DNA from: Saccopteryx bilineata
Lineage: Eukaryota > Chordata > Mammalia > Chiroptera > Emballonuridae
Direction of reading: 5' to 3'
NCBI RefSeq assembly: GCF_036850765.1
Contig: NC_089498.1
Coordinates: forward strand, 53,247,795 to 53,311,794
DNA length: 64,000 bases
The position numbers and the translations under genes were made by a program. This document shows, in pieces, positions 11,656-23,424 of this stretch. The notes under the pieces are model-generated. The model did no database searches. It had not been told where the DNA came from and saw nothing but the letters and a program-made list of their open reading frames with translations. Position 1 is the first letter of the stretch; each line of letters starts with the position of its first letter.

Positions 11656-12242
11656 GGGTGTAATATTTGTTTTATATTTTTGAAGTATGCCATTGGTATT
11701 TTAATAAAAATTACATTGAATTTATAGATTGCTTTGGGTAATATAGACATTTTAATTATGTTTATTCATCCTATCCATGAACACGGTATATGCTTCCACT
11801 TGTTTGTATCTTTTTTGATTTCTCTTTTAAATGTTTATAATTTTCCAAGTACAAGTTCTTTACCTCCTTGGTTAAATTTACTCCTAGGTACTTTATGTTT
11901 TTGTTGTTGTTTCAATAGTGAAGAAAATTGTTTCCTTAATTTCTCTTTCAGACAGCTTATTGTTGGTGTATAAAAAATGCCACTAATTTCTGAATATTAA
12001 TTTTATATGCTGCCACCTTGCCAAATTTATTTATCAGGTCTAGTAGTTTTTTGACTGAGACTTTAGGGTTTTCTATATACAATAAATATCATGTCATCAG
12101 CAAATAATGATGTTTTACTTTTTCTTTTCCAGTTTGAATGCCTTTTATTTTTTCTTCTTCTCTGATTGCTGTGGCTAGGACTTCCAGAACTATGTTGAAT
12201 AAAAGTGGTGAAAGGGGGAAACCTGCATTGTTCCAGATCTTT
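11656..12242 (-). mobile_element. old L1 element A, middle piece, antisense (RT region)
   Basis: The plus strand carries antisense ORF2: CCATTGGTATTTTAATAAAA, TTGCTTTGGGTAATATAGAC, then GTTGAATAAAAGTGGTGAAA. It ends with TGTTCCAGATCTTT (12229-12242). That 14-mer returns with one change at 41353-41366, where the L1 sequence continues exactly as expected. Confidence 0.88.
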
Positions 12243-12499
12243 TTTACTTATTTTTTTACTTTTACTAGGGTGACATCAATAAATCAGGGTACATATGTTC
12301 AAAGAAAACATGTCCAGGTTATCTTGTCAATCAATTATGTTGCTTACCCATCACCCAAAGTCAGATTGTCCTCTGTCACCTTCTATCTAGTTTTTTTGTG
12401 CCCCTCCCCCTCCCCTTTTCCCCCTCCCTCTCCCCCCACCCATGTAACCACCACACTCTTATCAATGTCTCTTAGTCTCACTTTTATATCCCACCTATG

Positions 12500-15400
12500 T
12501 ATGGAATAATGCAGTTCCTGATTTTTTCTAATTTACTTACTTCACTTCGTATAATGTTATCAAGATCCCACCATTTTGCTGTAAATGATCTGATGTCATC
12601 ATTTCTTATGACTGAGTAGTATTCCATAGTGTATATGTGCCACATCTTTTTTATCCACTTTTCTATTGAAGGGCTTTTTGGTTGTTTCCATGTCCTGGTC
12701 ACTGTGAACAATGCTGCAATGAAAATGGGGCTGCATGTGTCTTTACATATCCATGTTTCTGAGTTTTGGGGGTATATACACAGTAGAGGGATTGTTGGGT
12801 CATAAGGTAGTTCTATATTCAGTTTTTTGAGGAACCACTATACTTTCTTCCATGATGGTTGTACTACTTTACATTCCCACCAACAGTGAATTAGTGTTCC
12901 TTTTTCTTCCCAGCCTCTCCAACATTTGCTATTACCTGTCTTGTTAATAATAGCTAATCTAACAGGTGTGAGGTGGTATCTCATTGTAGTTTTGATTTTC
13001 ATTTCTCTAATAACTAATGAAGATGAGTATCTTTTCATATATCTGTTGGCCATTTTTATTTTTTCCTGGGAGAATTGTCTGTTCATGTCCACTTCCCATT
13101 TTTTTATTGGATCGTTTGTTTGTTTGTTGTTGAGTTTTATGAGTTCTTTGTATATTTTGAATATTAGGCCCTTATCTGTGCTGTTGCTTAAAAATGTTGT
13201 CTCCCATTTAGTTGCCTGTCTGTTTGTTTTGTTGTCAGTTCCTTTTGCTGTGGAAAAGCTTCTTAGTCTGATGTAGTCCCATTCATTAATTTTTGCCTTC
13301 ACTTCTCTTGCCTTTGGAGTCAAATTCATAAAATGCTCTTTAAAACCTAGGTCCATGAGTTTAGAACCTATGTCTTCTTCTATGTACTTTATTGTTTCAG
13401 GTCTTATATTTAGATCTTTGATCCATTTTGAATTAATTTTAGTACAAGGGGACAAACTGTAGTCCAGTTTCATTCTTTTGCAAGTGGCTTTCCAGTTTTC
13501 CCAGCACCATTTGTTGAAGAGGCTTTCTTTCCTCCATTGTGTGTTGTTGCCCCTTTATCAAAAATTATTTGACTATATATATGTGGTTTTATTTCTGAGC
13601 TTTCTATTCTGTTCCGTTGGTCTGAGTGTCTATTTTTCTGCCAATACCATGCTGTTTTGATTGTCGTGACCCTATAATATAGTTTGAAGTCAGGTACTGT
13701 AATGCCCCCAGCTTCATTCTTTTTCTTTAGGATTGCTTTGGCTATTTGGGGATTTTTATAGTTCCATATAAATCTGATGATTTTTTTGTTCCATTTCTTT
13801 AAAAAATATCATTAGAATTTTGATGGGAATTGCATTAAATTTGTATATTGCTTTGGGTAATATGGCCATCTTGATTATATTTATTCTTTCTAACCAAGAA
13901 GAAGGAATATTCTTCCATCTCATTGTATCTTTCTCGATTTCCCTTAACAATGGTCTGTAGTTTTCATTATATAAGTCCTTTACATTCTTTTTTATGTTTA
14001 TTCCTAGGTATTTTATTTTTTTTGTTGCAATCGTGAAGGGGATTATTTTTTTAAGTTTGTTCTCAAATGTTTCATTGTTGGCATATAGAAAGGCTATGGA
14101 CTTTTGTATGTTAATTTTGTATCCTGCGACCTTACTGTATTGGTTTATTGTTTCTAGTAGTCTTTTTGTGGATTCTTTGGGGTTTTCGATGTATAGGATC
14201 ATATCATCTGCAAAAAGTGATAGCTTTACAGAAGCTTTTCCGATATGGTTGCCTTTTATTTCTTTGTCTTGTCTGATTGCTCTGGCTAGAAGCTTTAGCA
14301 CCACATTAAATAAGAGTGGAGAGACTGGACAACCCTGTCTTGTTCCTGATTTAAGGGGGAAAGCCTTCAGTTTTGTGCCATTTAATATAATGTTAGCTGA
14401 TGGTTTATCATATATGGCCTTTATCATGTTGAGATATTTTTCTTCTATACCCATTTTTTTGAGAGTCTTAAACATAAAATTGTGTTGTATTTTATAGAAT
14501 GCCTTTACTGCATCTATTGAAAAGATCATGTGGTTTTTGTTCTTTGTTTTGTTGATATGTTGTATTATGTTAACCGTTTTACATATGTTGAACCATCCTT
14601 GAGATTCTGGGATGAATCCCACTTGATCATGATGTATTATTTTTTAATATATTGTTATATTCAATTTACTAGTATTTTGTTTAGTATTTTAGAATCTGTA
14701 TTCATTAGAGATATTGGTCTGTAGTTTTCTTTTTTTGTGCCATCCTTGCCTGGTTTCGGTATGAGGGTTATGTTGACCTCATAAAATGTGTTTGGAAGTA
14801 TTGCTTCTTCTTCAATTTTTTGGAAGACTTTCAGTAGAATAAGAACCAAGTCTTCTTTGAATGTTTGATAAAATTTGCTAGTATAGCCATCTGGGCCTGG
14901 ACTTTTATTTTTGGGGAGGTTTTTAATAGTTTTTTTCTATTTCTTCTCTACTAATAGGTCTGTTTAGGCTTTCTGCTTCTTCTTGACTCAGTCTAGGAAG
15001 GTTGCATTGTTCTAGGAATTAATCCATTTCTTCTAGGTTGTTGAATTTAGTGGCATAAAGTTTTTCATGGTATTCTACAATAATTCTTTGTATATCTACG
15101 ATGTCCGTGGTGATTTCTTCTCTTTCATTTTGGATTTTGTTTATATGAGTTCTTTCTCTTTTTTCCTTGGTAAGTCTTGCCAGGGGTTTGTCAATTTTGT
15201 TGATCTTTTCAAAGAACCAGCTCCTTGTTTTATAAATTTTTTTCTGTAGTTTTTCTGATCTCTATTTTATTTATTTATGCTCTGATTTTTATTATCTCCT
15301 TTCTTCAGCTGGTTTTTGGTTGTCTTTGTTCTTCTTTTTCCAGTTCTTTAAGGTGTGAAGTTAAGTGGTTCACTTGAGCTCTCTCTTGTTTGTTCATATA

Positions 15401-16366
15401 TGCCTGAAGTGATATGAACTTCCCTCTTATCAGTGCTTTTGCTTCATCCCATAGATTCTGATATGTTGTATTGCCATTTTCATTTGTCTTTATATATCTT
15501 TTGGTCTCTGTGCTTATTTCTTCTTTGACCCATTCATTTTTTAAAAGTATGTTGTTTAGTTTCCACATTTTTGTGGGGTTTTTTTCTTTTTCTTTTCTTG
15601 TTTTTTTTTTTGTTTTTTTTTTGTTTGTTTGTTTGTTTTGGGGTTTTTTTTGCAGTTAAATTCTAGTTCCAAGGCTTTATGATCAGAAAATATGCTTGGT
15701 ACAACTTTGATTTTTCTGAATTTGCTGATGTTTTTGTGGCCCAACATATGGTCAATTCTTGAGAATGATCCATGTACACTGGAGAAAAATGTATACTCTG
15801 TCACTTTGGGATGAAATGTCCTGTAGATGTTTATCATATCCAGGAGCTCTAGTGTTTTGTTTAAGGCCAATATATTTTTATTGATTCTCAGTTTGGATGA
15901 CCAATCTCGAGCCGTCAGTGGTGTATTGAGGTCTCCAAGTATGATTGTATTTTTGTCAATTTTTGTTTTAAGGTCAATAAGTAGCTGTCTTATATATTTT
16001 GGTGCTCCTTGGTTTGGTGCATATATATTAAGAATTGTTATGTCTTCTTGATTCAGTATCCCTTTAATCATTATGAAATGACCATTTTTGTCTCTGAGTA
16101 CTTTTGCTGTCTCGTAGTCAGCTTTATCAGATATGAGTATTGCTATGCCTGCTTTTTTTTGGATGTTATTTGCTTGGAGTATTGTTTTCCAGCCTTTCAC
16201 TTTGAATTGGTTTTTTAACCTTGTTGCTTAGATGAGTTTCTTGTAGGCAGCATACAGTTGGATTTTCTTTTTTAATCCATTCTGCTACTCTCTGCCTTTT
16301 TATTGGCGAGTTAAATCCCTTTACATTTAGTGTAATTATTGACACTTGTAAGTTACCTATTGCCAT
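12500..16366 (-). pseudogene. L1 ORF2 of element C, near full length, degenerate
   Basis: The start is MAIGNLQVSIITLNVKGF at 16366, and the span of about 3.87 kb matches the usual ORF2 length. Endonuclease blocks are visible: CCLQETHLSNK, ILGDLNTPLTARDWSSKLRI (which carries the GDLN motif), and FSSVHGSFSRIDHMLGHK. The RT has [17 protein letters not shown] (about 14.68 kb), [20 protein letters not shown] and the catalytic [12 protein letters not shown] (about 14.2 kb). The C-terminal part has [14 protein letters not shown] and the MEYYSVIRNDD region. Long intact pieces (288 and 214 codons) are separated by a few frameshifts and stops, so it is younger than elements A, D and E but inactive. Confidence 0.9.
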
Positions 16367-16723
16367 TTTATAGATTGCTTTCTGTTAGTTTTGTGTCTTG
16401 TTTGATCCTTCTCTTTCGTTTTTCTACCTTTTGTTTCTATTTGGTTGTATTCCATACATCTTTTCTCTATTGCTATCTTTTTTAAATCATGAGCTTCTGT
16501 GGTGGTTTTTTCAATGGTGGTTAACATTAAGTAATGAAAAGGGTTCCTAACCTGTTCATTGTAGTGCACTATCTTGTGAGTACTTTTGCACTCCATTGTC
16601 CTTTACTACTATTAATCTTCATCCTCTCCCCTCCCCCTTTTTTTTTTGTTGTCACAATTTAAATTTGGCTTTATTGTGTTCTTGGTGGAGCTTTTACTTG
16701 TGGTTTTGTTTTGTTTTGCTCTT

Positions 16724-17686
16724 TTAATCTGGTTGGAAAACCCCCTTTAGTATTTCCTGGAGTGGGGGCTTTCTGATGATAAATTCCCTCATCTTTTCTG
16801 TATTTGTGAATGTTTTTATTTCTTCTTCATACTTAAAGGATAGCTTTGATGGGTATAGTATTCTTGGCTCAAAGTTCCTCTCTTTCAAGACTTTAAATAT
16901 TGGGGTATACTCTCTTCTAGCTTGTAGAGTTTCTGCTGAGAAATCTGATGATAATCTAATATGCCTTCCTTTATATGTTGTATTCTTCTTTTCCCTGGCT
17001 GCCTTGAGAATTTTTTCTTTGTCATTGGTTTGTGCAATCTTCATTATGATGTGCCTTGGAGTAGGTTTATTGTGGTTAAGAAAGCTCAATGTTCTGTTTG
17101 CTTCTTGAATTTGAGGCTTTACTTCTTTCCACAGGCTTGAGAAGGTCTCATCTATTTTTTGTTTGAATATATTCTCCATTCCATTTTCTCTCTCTTCTCC
17201 CTCTGATATACCTATTATTCATATGTTATTCTTTTTGATGAAGTCAGACAGCTCCTGTAGGGCTTTCTCATTTTTTAATTTTTGAGTCTCTTTCTTCTTC
17301 TCTCTGTTGTGCCTCAAGTTGCTTATCTTCTATTTCACTAATCCTACCTTCTATCTGGACTGTTCTATTAGCTAAGCTTTTTACCTCATTTTTCAGCTCG
17401 TGAATTGAGTTTTTCATCTCTGTTTGATTTTTTTTATAGTTTCAATTTTCTTGGAAATATATTCTTTGTGTTCATTGAGTTGTTTTCTGAGCTCCCTAAA
17501 TTGCCTTTCTGTGTTTTCTTGTATATCTCTGAGTATTTTTAGAATTTCTATTTTAAATTCTCTGTTATTTAGCTCCAAATTTTCCAATATATTAAATTTT
17601 GTCTCCATAGATTTTTCCACATCTATCTGTGTTACTTTTCTATCTTTTGTATCCATGATATTTGATTTCCTTTTTCTTAATGGCAT
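16724..17686 (-). pseudogene. L1 ORF1 of element C, degenerate
   Basis: The frame runs from MPLRKRKSNIMDTKDRKV at 17686 to ILKGVFQPD-stop near 16724, about 321 codons, normal for the family. The N-terminal half has a coiled-coil-like Leu/Glu/Lys pattern (NLELNNREFKIEILKILRDI), the C-terminal half the RRM/CTD blocks RHIIMKIAQTNDK and RHIRLSSDFSAETLQ. At least one frameshift lies near 17414 (ETIKKIKQR). Confidence 0.87.
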
Positions 17687-19305
17687 CTGATGGTGATCTT
17701 GTTGATTAGCACTAATGAGAATTAATAAAAAATAAAAAGTAAAAAAAAGAAAAAAGAAAAAAGTAAAGAAAAAAAAATGGAAAATATTTTGGAAAAAAGA
17801 AAAAAACCCACAAAGCAATCAAAAATAATTTATTATTTTTCCCCCTTTTCTTTCTTCTTTTCCCCTCCTCTCCCTTCCTCCTTAGAAAAATATCGTGATG
17901 ACCTGTGAATTATATTTTGCTAAATGGAACAAAAACTGCCAATAAGGGAGGGCCTGAGTTGAGGGGAAGTGTTCAAGGGGCAAGAAAGGAAGTAGGGACT
18001 CACAAAATGCAAAAAAGAAAAAAAATCTGGGTCAAGTATAAAATGATTTGCTTATAAGTGATGGTCAACTAAGATATAATGAGAGTGATAAGAGGGAAAT
18101 AGGAAAAAGGGAAAAAAATCTATTGTATTAAGTGGAGCAAAGACTAAATGGAATGGAAATCCTGGGTTGGGAGGAATGCTAATGAGTTCAAAAAGCAAAG
18201 TAAAAAGCACCCAAAATGCCACAAAAAAAAACCCTGAGTCCCAAATTAAATAATTTGTTCCTGATTGAGAATTGAATGAGAGGAAAAGTAAAAGGAGAAA
18301 AGAAGAAACTAATAGAAAGGGAGAAATAAGAAAAAGAGGAAAATGAAAGGAAGAAAAAACAAAAAGAAAAAACAAAAAGAGATAGAGAGTTAATGGTTTT
18401 GGAGTGTAATCCTCATGGAGAGTAAGGGAGAAGAAAAGAAATAAAATGTAACACTTATGGGTAGTGTAGTTCAAGAAAAAGAAAAAAATAAGATGGGCAG
18501 AGAATAAAAGGACCAAAGTGGAGGAAATAGAAATAATAATAATAAAGGCAAGAAGATAAAAAAAACAAAAGAAAAAAATAGTGGAACAAGTTATAAAGTC
18601 TGTGAATTTTTCTTGATTTTGAGAGGTTAATTTCTTCCTTTTTATTTCCTTCCCTCTTCCTGGTTGGTAACTCTGTATCCCAGGGTCTGCCCCTGTGGCA
18701 CGCTTAGGTAGGGCTTTGCAGTTGATGAGACTCTACAGCAATGTCATATATTTGGCTTCAGTATCATTGGTAGTCAAGGCTTGTTAGCGTTTGCAGGCTC
18801 CGACAATGAGAGAGTCCGTTTTCCCGGAGCCTATCTCCTAGTCTCCCCTTCCTGAATTAGCAGTCTGGTGAACCAGCTATGCGGTTGCTGCTGCCTCTGC
18901 CTGGGGAGTAAGAGGTTCAAAGAGCTGGCAAATCTCTACTCTATCCCCATTCAATGCAGGGCTCTGGGTAAGATTCTGTCAGTCAGAGCCACCAGCATAA
19001 TCAGGCGTGGCTGGGAGCCAATCACTCTCAAGGTGACTTTTCATGAGCCACTAGGCCTGTTCAGCACGCCTAGCACTCTGTGGGACCACTCTCCCCAGGC
19101 TTTCTGCACTTTGTAACCTATTTTGGCTGGGAAGAAGATGCCCTAGTCTCTGCCTGCAGCACAGGTCCCTCTTTTTTGCCTATATCCCTGAGTATGAAAG
19201 CTCTGTCAATCAGAAGTTGCCCCCACCCCTTTAGCAAGAGGCACTAAAGAGTATCATGCCTCTTGTCTTGGATCGCTGAACTGAGAAAGATCTTGTCAAT
19301 TAGAC
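17687..19305 (-). promoter_or_regulatory. L1 element C 5-prime UTR, non-monomeric type
   Basis: About 1.6 kb lies upstream of ORF1. The ORF1-proximal 0.9 kb is purine-rich on the plus strand (AAAAAGAAAA runs). The distal part (18.6-19.3 kb) is GC-richer, as L1 promoters are. Up to about 19010 it matches 39.1-40.31 kb. Beyond CATAATCAGG the two differ completely, and this copy has a unique stretch of about 290 bp, while the other copy has tandem monomers. The end near 19305 is set by loss of L1 character and is approximate. Confidence 0.7.
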
Positions 19306-19911
19306 CCGCGTAGGTCAGTTGGGAAGTGAGCAGACTGTGGGTTAAGCTGATATAAGAAAATATATTTACAAAGATTACATTCAGTGAGGTAACCCCAGCT
19401 AAACATTGGTTAAACCCATCTTCAGTTAAATATGGGCCCTCCTTCACCTTGTTTGTGTCTATCATTGTTTCAGCTGTCTTTATTCCAGAGCTGATCTTTA
19501 GATTGGCTCTGGAAATCTCAACTGATGCATTGGGCTTCCTTTAAATACATTTGCCTGTAATGTGTAACACTTAAATAGCACCTCATGTAAGTAGATCATA
19601 CATAGTTTATTTAAAAGCCCTTCAGCTCCCTTGTGGCAATAACCAAACACAGGCTACTACATCGTTGCATGTCTCCGTTGTTTGCTACAAATCATAATAT
19701 CAAATAGCATTATTCACACCAAGGAGCACCCTAAAAGCAATTTACGCTGATGAACCTTAACTATTTTTTTTAAATACATCTCAAGCAATGTAATGACTCA
19801 AAACCCACCATTATCCATTGAAAAGTATGCAAACAAATACTATTTAACTGCAGTACATTTTATAGGAATCTTTATGTTCTAGAATTTCTATCCATCTCAC
19901 ACTTCATGATT
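19306..19911. other. intergenic, no feature recognised
   Basis: About 600 bp of AT-rich, non-repetitive-looking DNA between L1 elements C and D. No coding character is seen. It marks the left start of the block between the two L1 C copies. Confidence 0.5.
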
Positions 19912-22590
19912 TCTTATTTTTTTTATTGATTTAAATTTATTGTGTTTACATAGATTCAAGTGTCCCACCGAATACATCCTTCCACACCCCTGAATTCCCC
20001 TCAACCTCCTTCTTGCCCCCTCCCCCTAACACCCTCCCCACTTTCCTCCAGGATTTGCTCTTCTGCTCTCTATAATGCTATTATGTATATATAATTTCAC
20101 CAAGCTCTTTCTCTTCTCTGATCTCATCCTCTCAACCCCTTTCCCTCTGTCCACTTTCCCACTGGTCTCTTTGATCCCTACTCTGCCTCTATTCTGTTCC
20201 TCAGTTCACATTGTTCATTGGATTCCTCATATGAGTGAGGTCATATGATATTTTTATTTCTTGCCTGGCTTATGTCACTTAACATAAGTTTCCAGGTCCA
20301 TCTATGTTGTTGCAAATGGTAGTATTTCCTTCTTTTTCATGGCCCCATACTATTTCATGTGTATATGTAGTACAGCTTTTTAATCCACTCATCCACTGAA
20401 GGACACTTGGGCTGTATCCAGGTCTTCATTATTGTAAACAATGCTGCCATAAACATAGGGGTGCATTTCTTCTTTTGAATCAGTGATTTGTTGTTCTTAG
20501 GATATATTCCTAAAAGTGGGATGGCTGGGTCCAAAGGCATTTCCATTTTTAATTTTTTGAGGAATCTCTATTTTCCACAGTGGTTGCACCAATCTGCATC
20601 CCACCAGCAGTGCAGGAGGATTCCCTTTACTCCACATCCTCACCAGCACTTATTATATTTTGTTTTATTAATGTGTCATTCTGACTGGTGTGAGGTGATA
20701 TCTCATTGTGGTTTTAATTTGCATTTCTCTAATGATTAGTGATGTTGAACATTTTTTCTTTTGCCTATTGGCCATCTGAATGTCCTCTTTGAAGTGTCTA
20801 TTCATTTCTTTTGCTCATTTTTGATTTGGTTATGTTTCTTGATTTCTCTTATCAATGTTTTATAATTTTCTGAGTACAAGTCTTTAACCTCCTTTGTTAA
20901 ATTTACAGCTAGGTACTTTCTTTGTTGTTGCAGTAGTGAAGGGAATTGTTTTCTTAATTTCTCTTTTGGACAGTTCATTGTTGGTGTATAAAAATGCCAC
21001 TGGTTTTTGAATATTAATTTTATATCCTGCCACCTTGCTGAATTCATTGATTAGATCCAGTAGTTTTTTTACTGAGACTTTAGAGTTTTCTAGGTACAGT
21101 ATCATACCATCAGAAAATAATGATAGTTTTACTTCTTCTTTTTCAATTTGGATGCATTTCTAAAATCTTAAATCTATATTCCTCTTTACTAGATTCCCCA
21201 CTCCCACCCCCTTGTTCTGTTTACAACAGGACCGTTAACATTTCTTACATCATTGGTTTGGTTGTAATAAATTCCTTGAGGGTTTTTTTTTTTTTTTGTA
21301 AGGGAAGCTTTTTATTTCTCCTTCTATTTTAAACAATAGCCTTACCGGATAAAGAAGTCTTGGTTGTAGGATCTTGTTCTGCATTAATTTGAATATTTCT
21401 TGCCATTCCCTTCTCACCTCAAGTGTTTTTGTTGAGAAGTCGAATGTCATCCTTTGGGGGCTCCTTTGTAGGTGACTGACTGCTTTCCTCTTGCAGCTTT
21501 TAGTATTCTTTCTTTATTTCTTAGCTTTGGTTTTTTAATTATGATGTGTCTTCGTTTAGGTTTATTTGAGTTCCTTTTTAATGGGATTCTCTGTGCTTCT
21601 TGAACGTGTGTGACTTTATCCTGCATCAATTTGGGGACATTTTTAGCTATGATTTCTTCAATCAGATTCTCTATCTCTTGTTCTTTCTCTTCTCCTTCAG
21701 GACCCCCTATGATGCAGATGTTGTTTCTCTTCCTATTGTAACAAAGCTCTCTTAGAGTTTTCTCAGACATTTTGATCCTCTTTTTTTTTTGCTGTTCTGC
21801 TTCCATGCTTTTGCTTATCTTGTCCTCTAAATCACTCATTTAATCCTCTTTTTCATCCCGCCTGCTTTTCATTCCTTGTAGTGTAGTCTTCATTTCTGAT
21901 ATTGTGTTTATTATTTCTATCTGATTATTTTTTATGATCAACGTCCTTTTTGATGCCAGATATCTCATTGTTTAGGTGCTCATGTTGTCTACCTATGGTT
22001 GCTCTAAGATCCTTGAGCATCCTCACAATCATTATTCTAAACTCTGCATCCAGCATCTTAGTTATTTTCATTTCATTTAATTCTTTTTCTGGGGATTCCT
22101 CTAGTTGATTCATTTGAATTGCACTTCCCTGTCTTCCCATTTTGTCTCAATATAGACTGCTCCTTCAAATATGTTGTTTGTGTAGCTAAGTATAGGGTTG
22201 GTGTTGTCTGACTCCAGCTTTCAGTTGTGTAATTTCCAAATCTTCCTGGGATGGCTTCAGCTGTTTGTAATCTGCTGTGGGCTACTTGTCTGTTGCTACT
22301 GCTCTTTTTGCTGTTTGTGACAACGTTTTCTATGCCTTAGCTGGGTCAAGTGTGAGGAGCCTTTCCTTAAGATACCACTCTAACTATGGTTGTTAGGTCT
22401 TGAACTGATGCTCTGTATCTGGCCACTGGATGTACCGGCCCTGGAACTCACAGGCTGGAAACTGGCAAAGACCATTGGGAGTCACTGCTCTTGACTGGCC
22501 CTCGGCAACCTTCTTGGAGCTACAGGCGATCCAGAATCAACTTCTCCTCATCCGATACCCAATCCTCCAAGTCGGCCATCTTGGGCTGCT
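19912..22590 (-). mobile_element. old L1 element D, antisense, internally deleted (most of ORF2 missing)
   Basis: The 3-prime end is at 19912 (TTTTTTATTGATTTAAATTT). ORF2 C-terminal sequence reaches the FADD region, where [20 protein letters not shown] is readable near 21.05 kb. Near 21165-21210 it jumps straight into ORF1 C-terminal sequence (RPLLYPVRLLF-like, RHIIIKKPKLRNKERILKAA). The 5-prime end near 22590 has the minus-strand GCCCAAGATGGCCGACTTGG, a typical L1 5-prime end. The endonuclease and most of the RT are absent, so it resembles a half-L1. Confidence 0.8.
21250..22140 (-). pseudogene. L1 ORF1 of element D, degenerate
   Basis: Readable blocks on the minus strand, from N- to C-terminus, are NEMKITKMLDAEFRIMIVRM, MSDLEDKISKSMEAEQQ (coiled-coil type), NICIIGGPEGEEKEQEIENL, PKRRHIIIKKPKLRNKERIL and LEVRREWQEIFKLMQ. 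These are ORF1p blocks of an older family than element C. Stops and shifts separate them. Confidence 0.78.
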
Positions 22591-23424
22591 CTCAAACCTT
22601 AACTATTAATAAAAAGCAACTCTGGCTCTGGCTGCTGTGCTAAAAGCTAGACTGGGCTAGGAATAAGAGAATCATAGAACTGGAGGAGCTCAAACCTCTA
22701 ATGGCCTTTTTGGGCTATAATTATAGCAGGTAAGCATGTATAAGTCATCTTTAACATTTTCAGTACAATCAATATTTGTACTTTTCAAGAACCTATAAAA
22801 ATCAATAAAATAGAGATTCTAGGAATTGCAATAGCCCCAGAAATTACAAGTCTCCATAAATGCTAAACAAAGCAATAACATCAGGGAAGGTAAATTTCAG
22901 GACTCCTTGAAATTATAATATTGAACTGAAAGTGAGATGATTTTACCAAAATGACAACTAAAGACACAAATATCAGAAAAATTGTACAGGTGGCTGTTAC
23001 TAAGCAAGTGCAAAAAAGCAACAGAATTATAGGCTCCCCTCCTACACTTTAAATAAAAGATGAAAGTCAAAATTGCACAGTTTGTATGGCAACACAATTG
23101 ATCAGAGAAATTCTTAATTGTCAGTTGCTCCATGTATGTTTTACAATCACATATCCCAACAACTACAGCCAAAAGATGAAAAGAAGAGATCTGAATGTAT
23201 GCTCAGTAGGTGAAGTGGCATCAGCATCTGAGGTCATAGGGCTTTGAAATCAGTATCAGTCAATTGTGAAACAAATAAGAACCTTGTCATGTATGACACA
23301 GTAGGTAAGATATCATACCTTGTATACCTGTGTTCTGATATCACAGTAGAAGCCTCCACCTACTTTCTTTTATAAAACATATCAAATTTTAAGTTGCAAA
23401 AGAAAACTTTTTGTTTAACATTTT
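22591..23424. other. intergenic, no feature recognised
   Basis: About 830 bp between old L1s D and E. No coding character is seen, and I cannot assign it to a repeat. Confidence 0.5.

Larger units (their letters stand above)
12243..19305 (-). mobile_element. L1 element C, 3-prime end through ORF2, ORF1 and 5-prime UTR, antisense
   Basis: A full-length-looking minus-strand L1 of about 7.06 kb. The 3-prime end is at 12243 (T-rich), ORF2 is at 12.5-16.37 kb, ORF1 at 16.72-17.69 kb, and a long 5-prime UTR runs to about 19.3 kb. Only the left end has a partner flank: the target repeat at 12229-12242 matches 41353-41366, not DNA after 19305. The stretch 16490-19010 is repeated at 37808-40310. So this unit and the one at 37.8-41.35 kb appear to be parts of one interrupted insertion. 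Confidence 0.87.

Noticed and set aside
18052..18516. Minus-strand 154-codon Phe/Leu-rich frame resembling a membrane protein
   Set aside because: It comes from the purine-rich L1 5-prime UTR; the matching region in the other L1 copy does not keep the frame.
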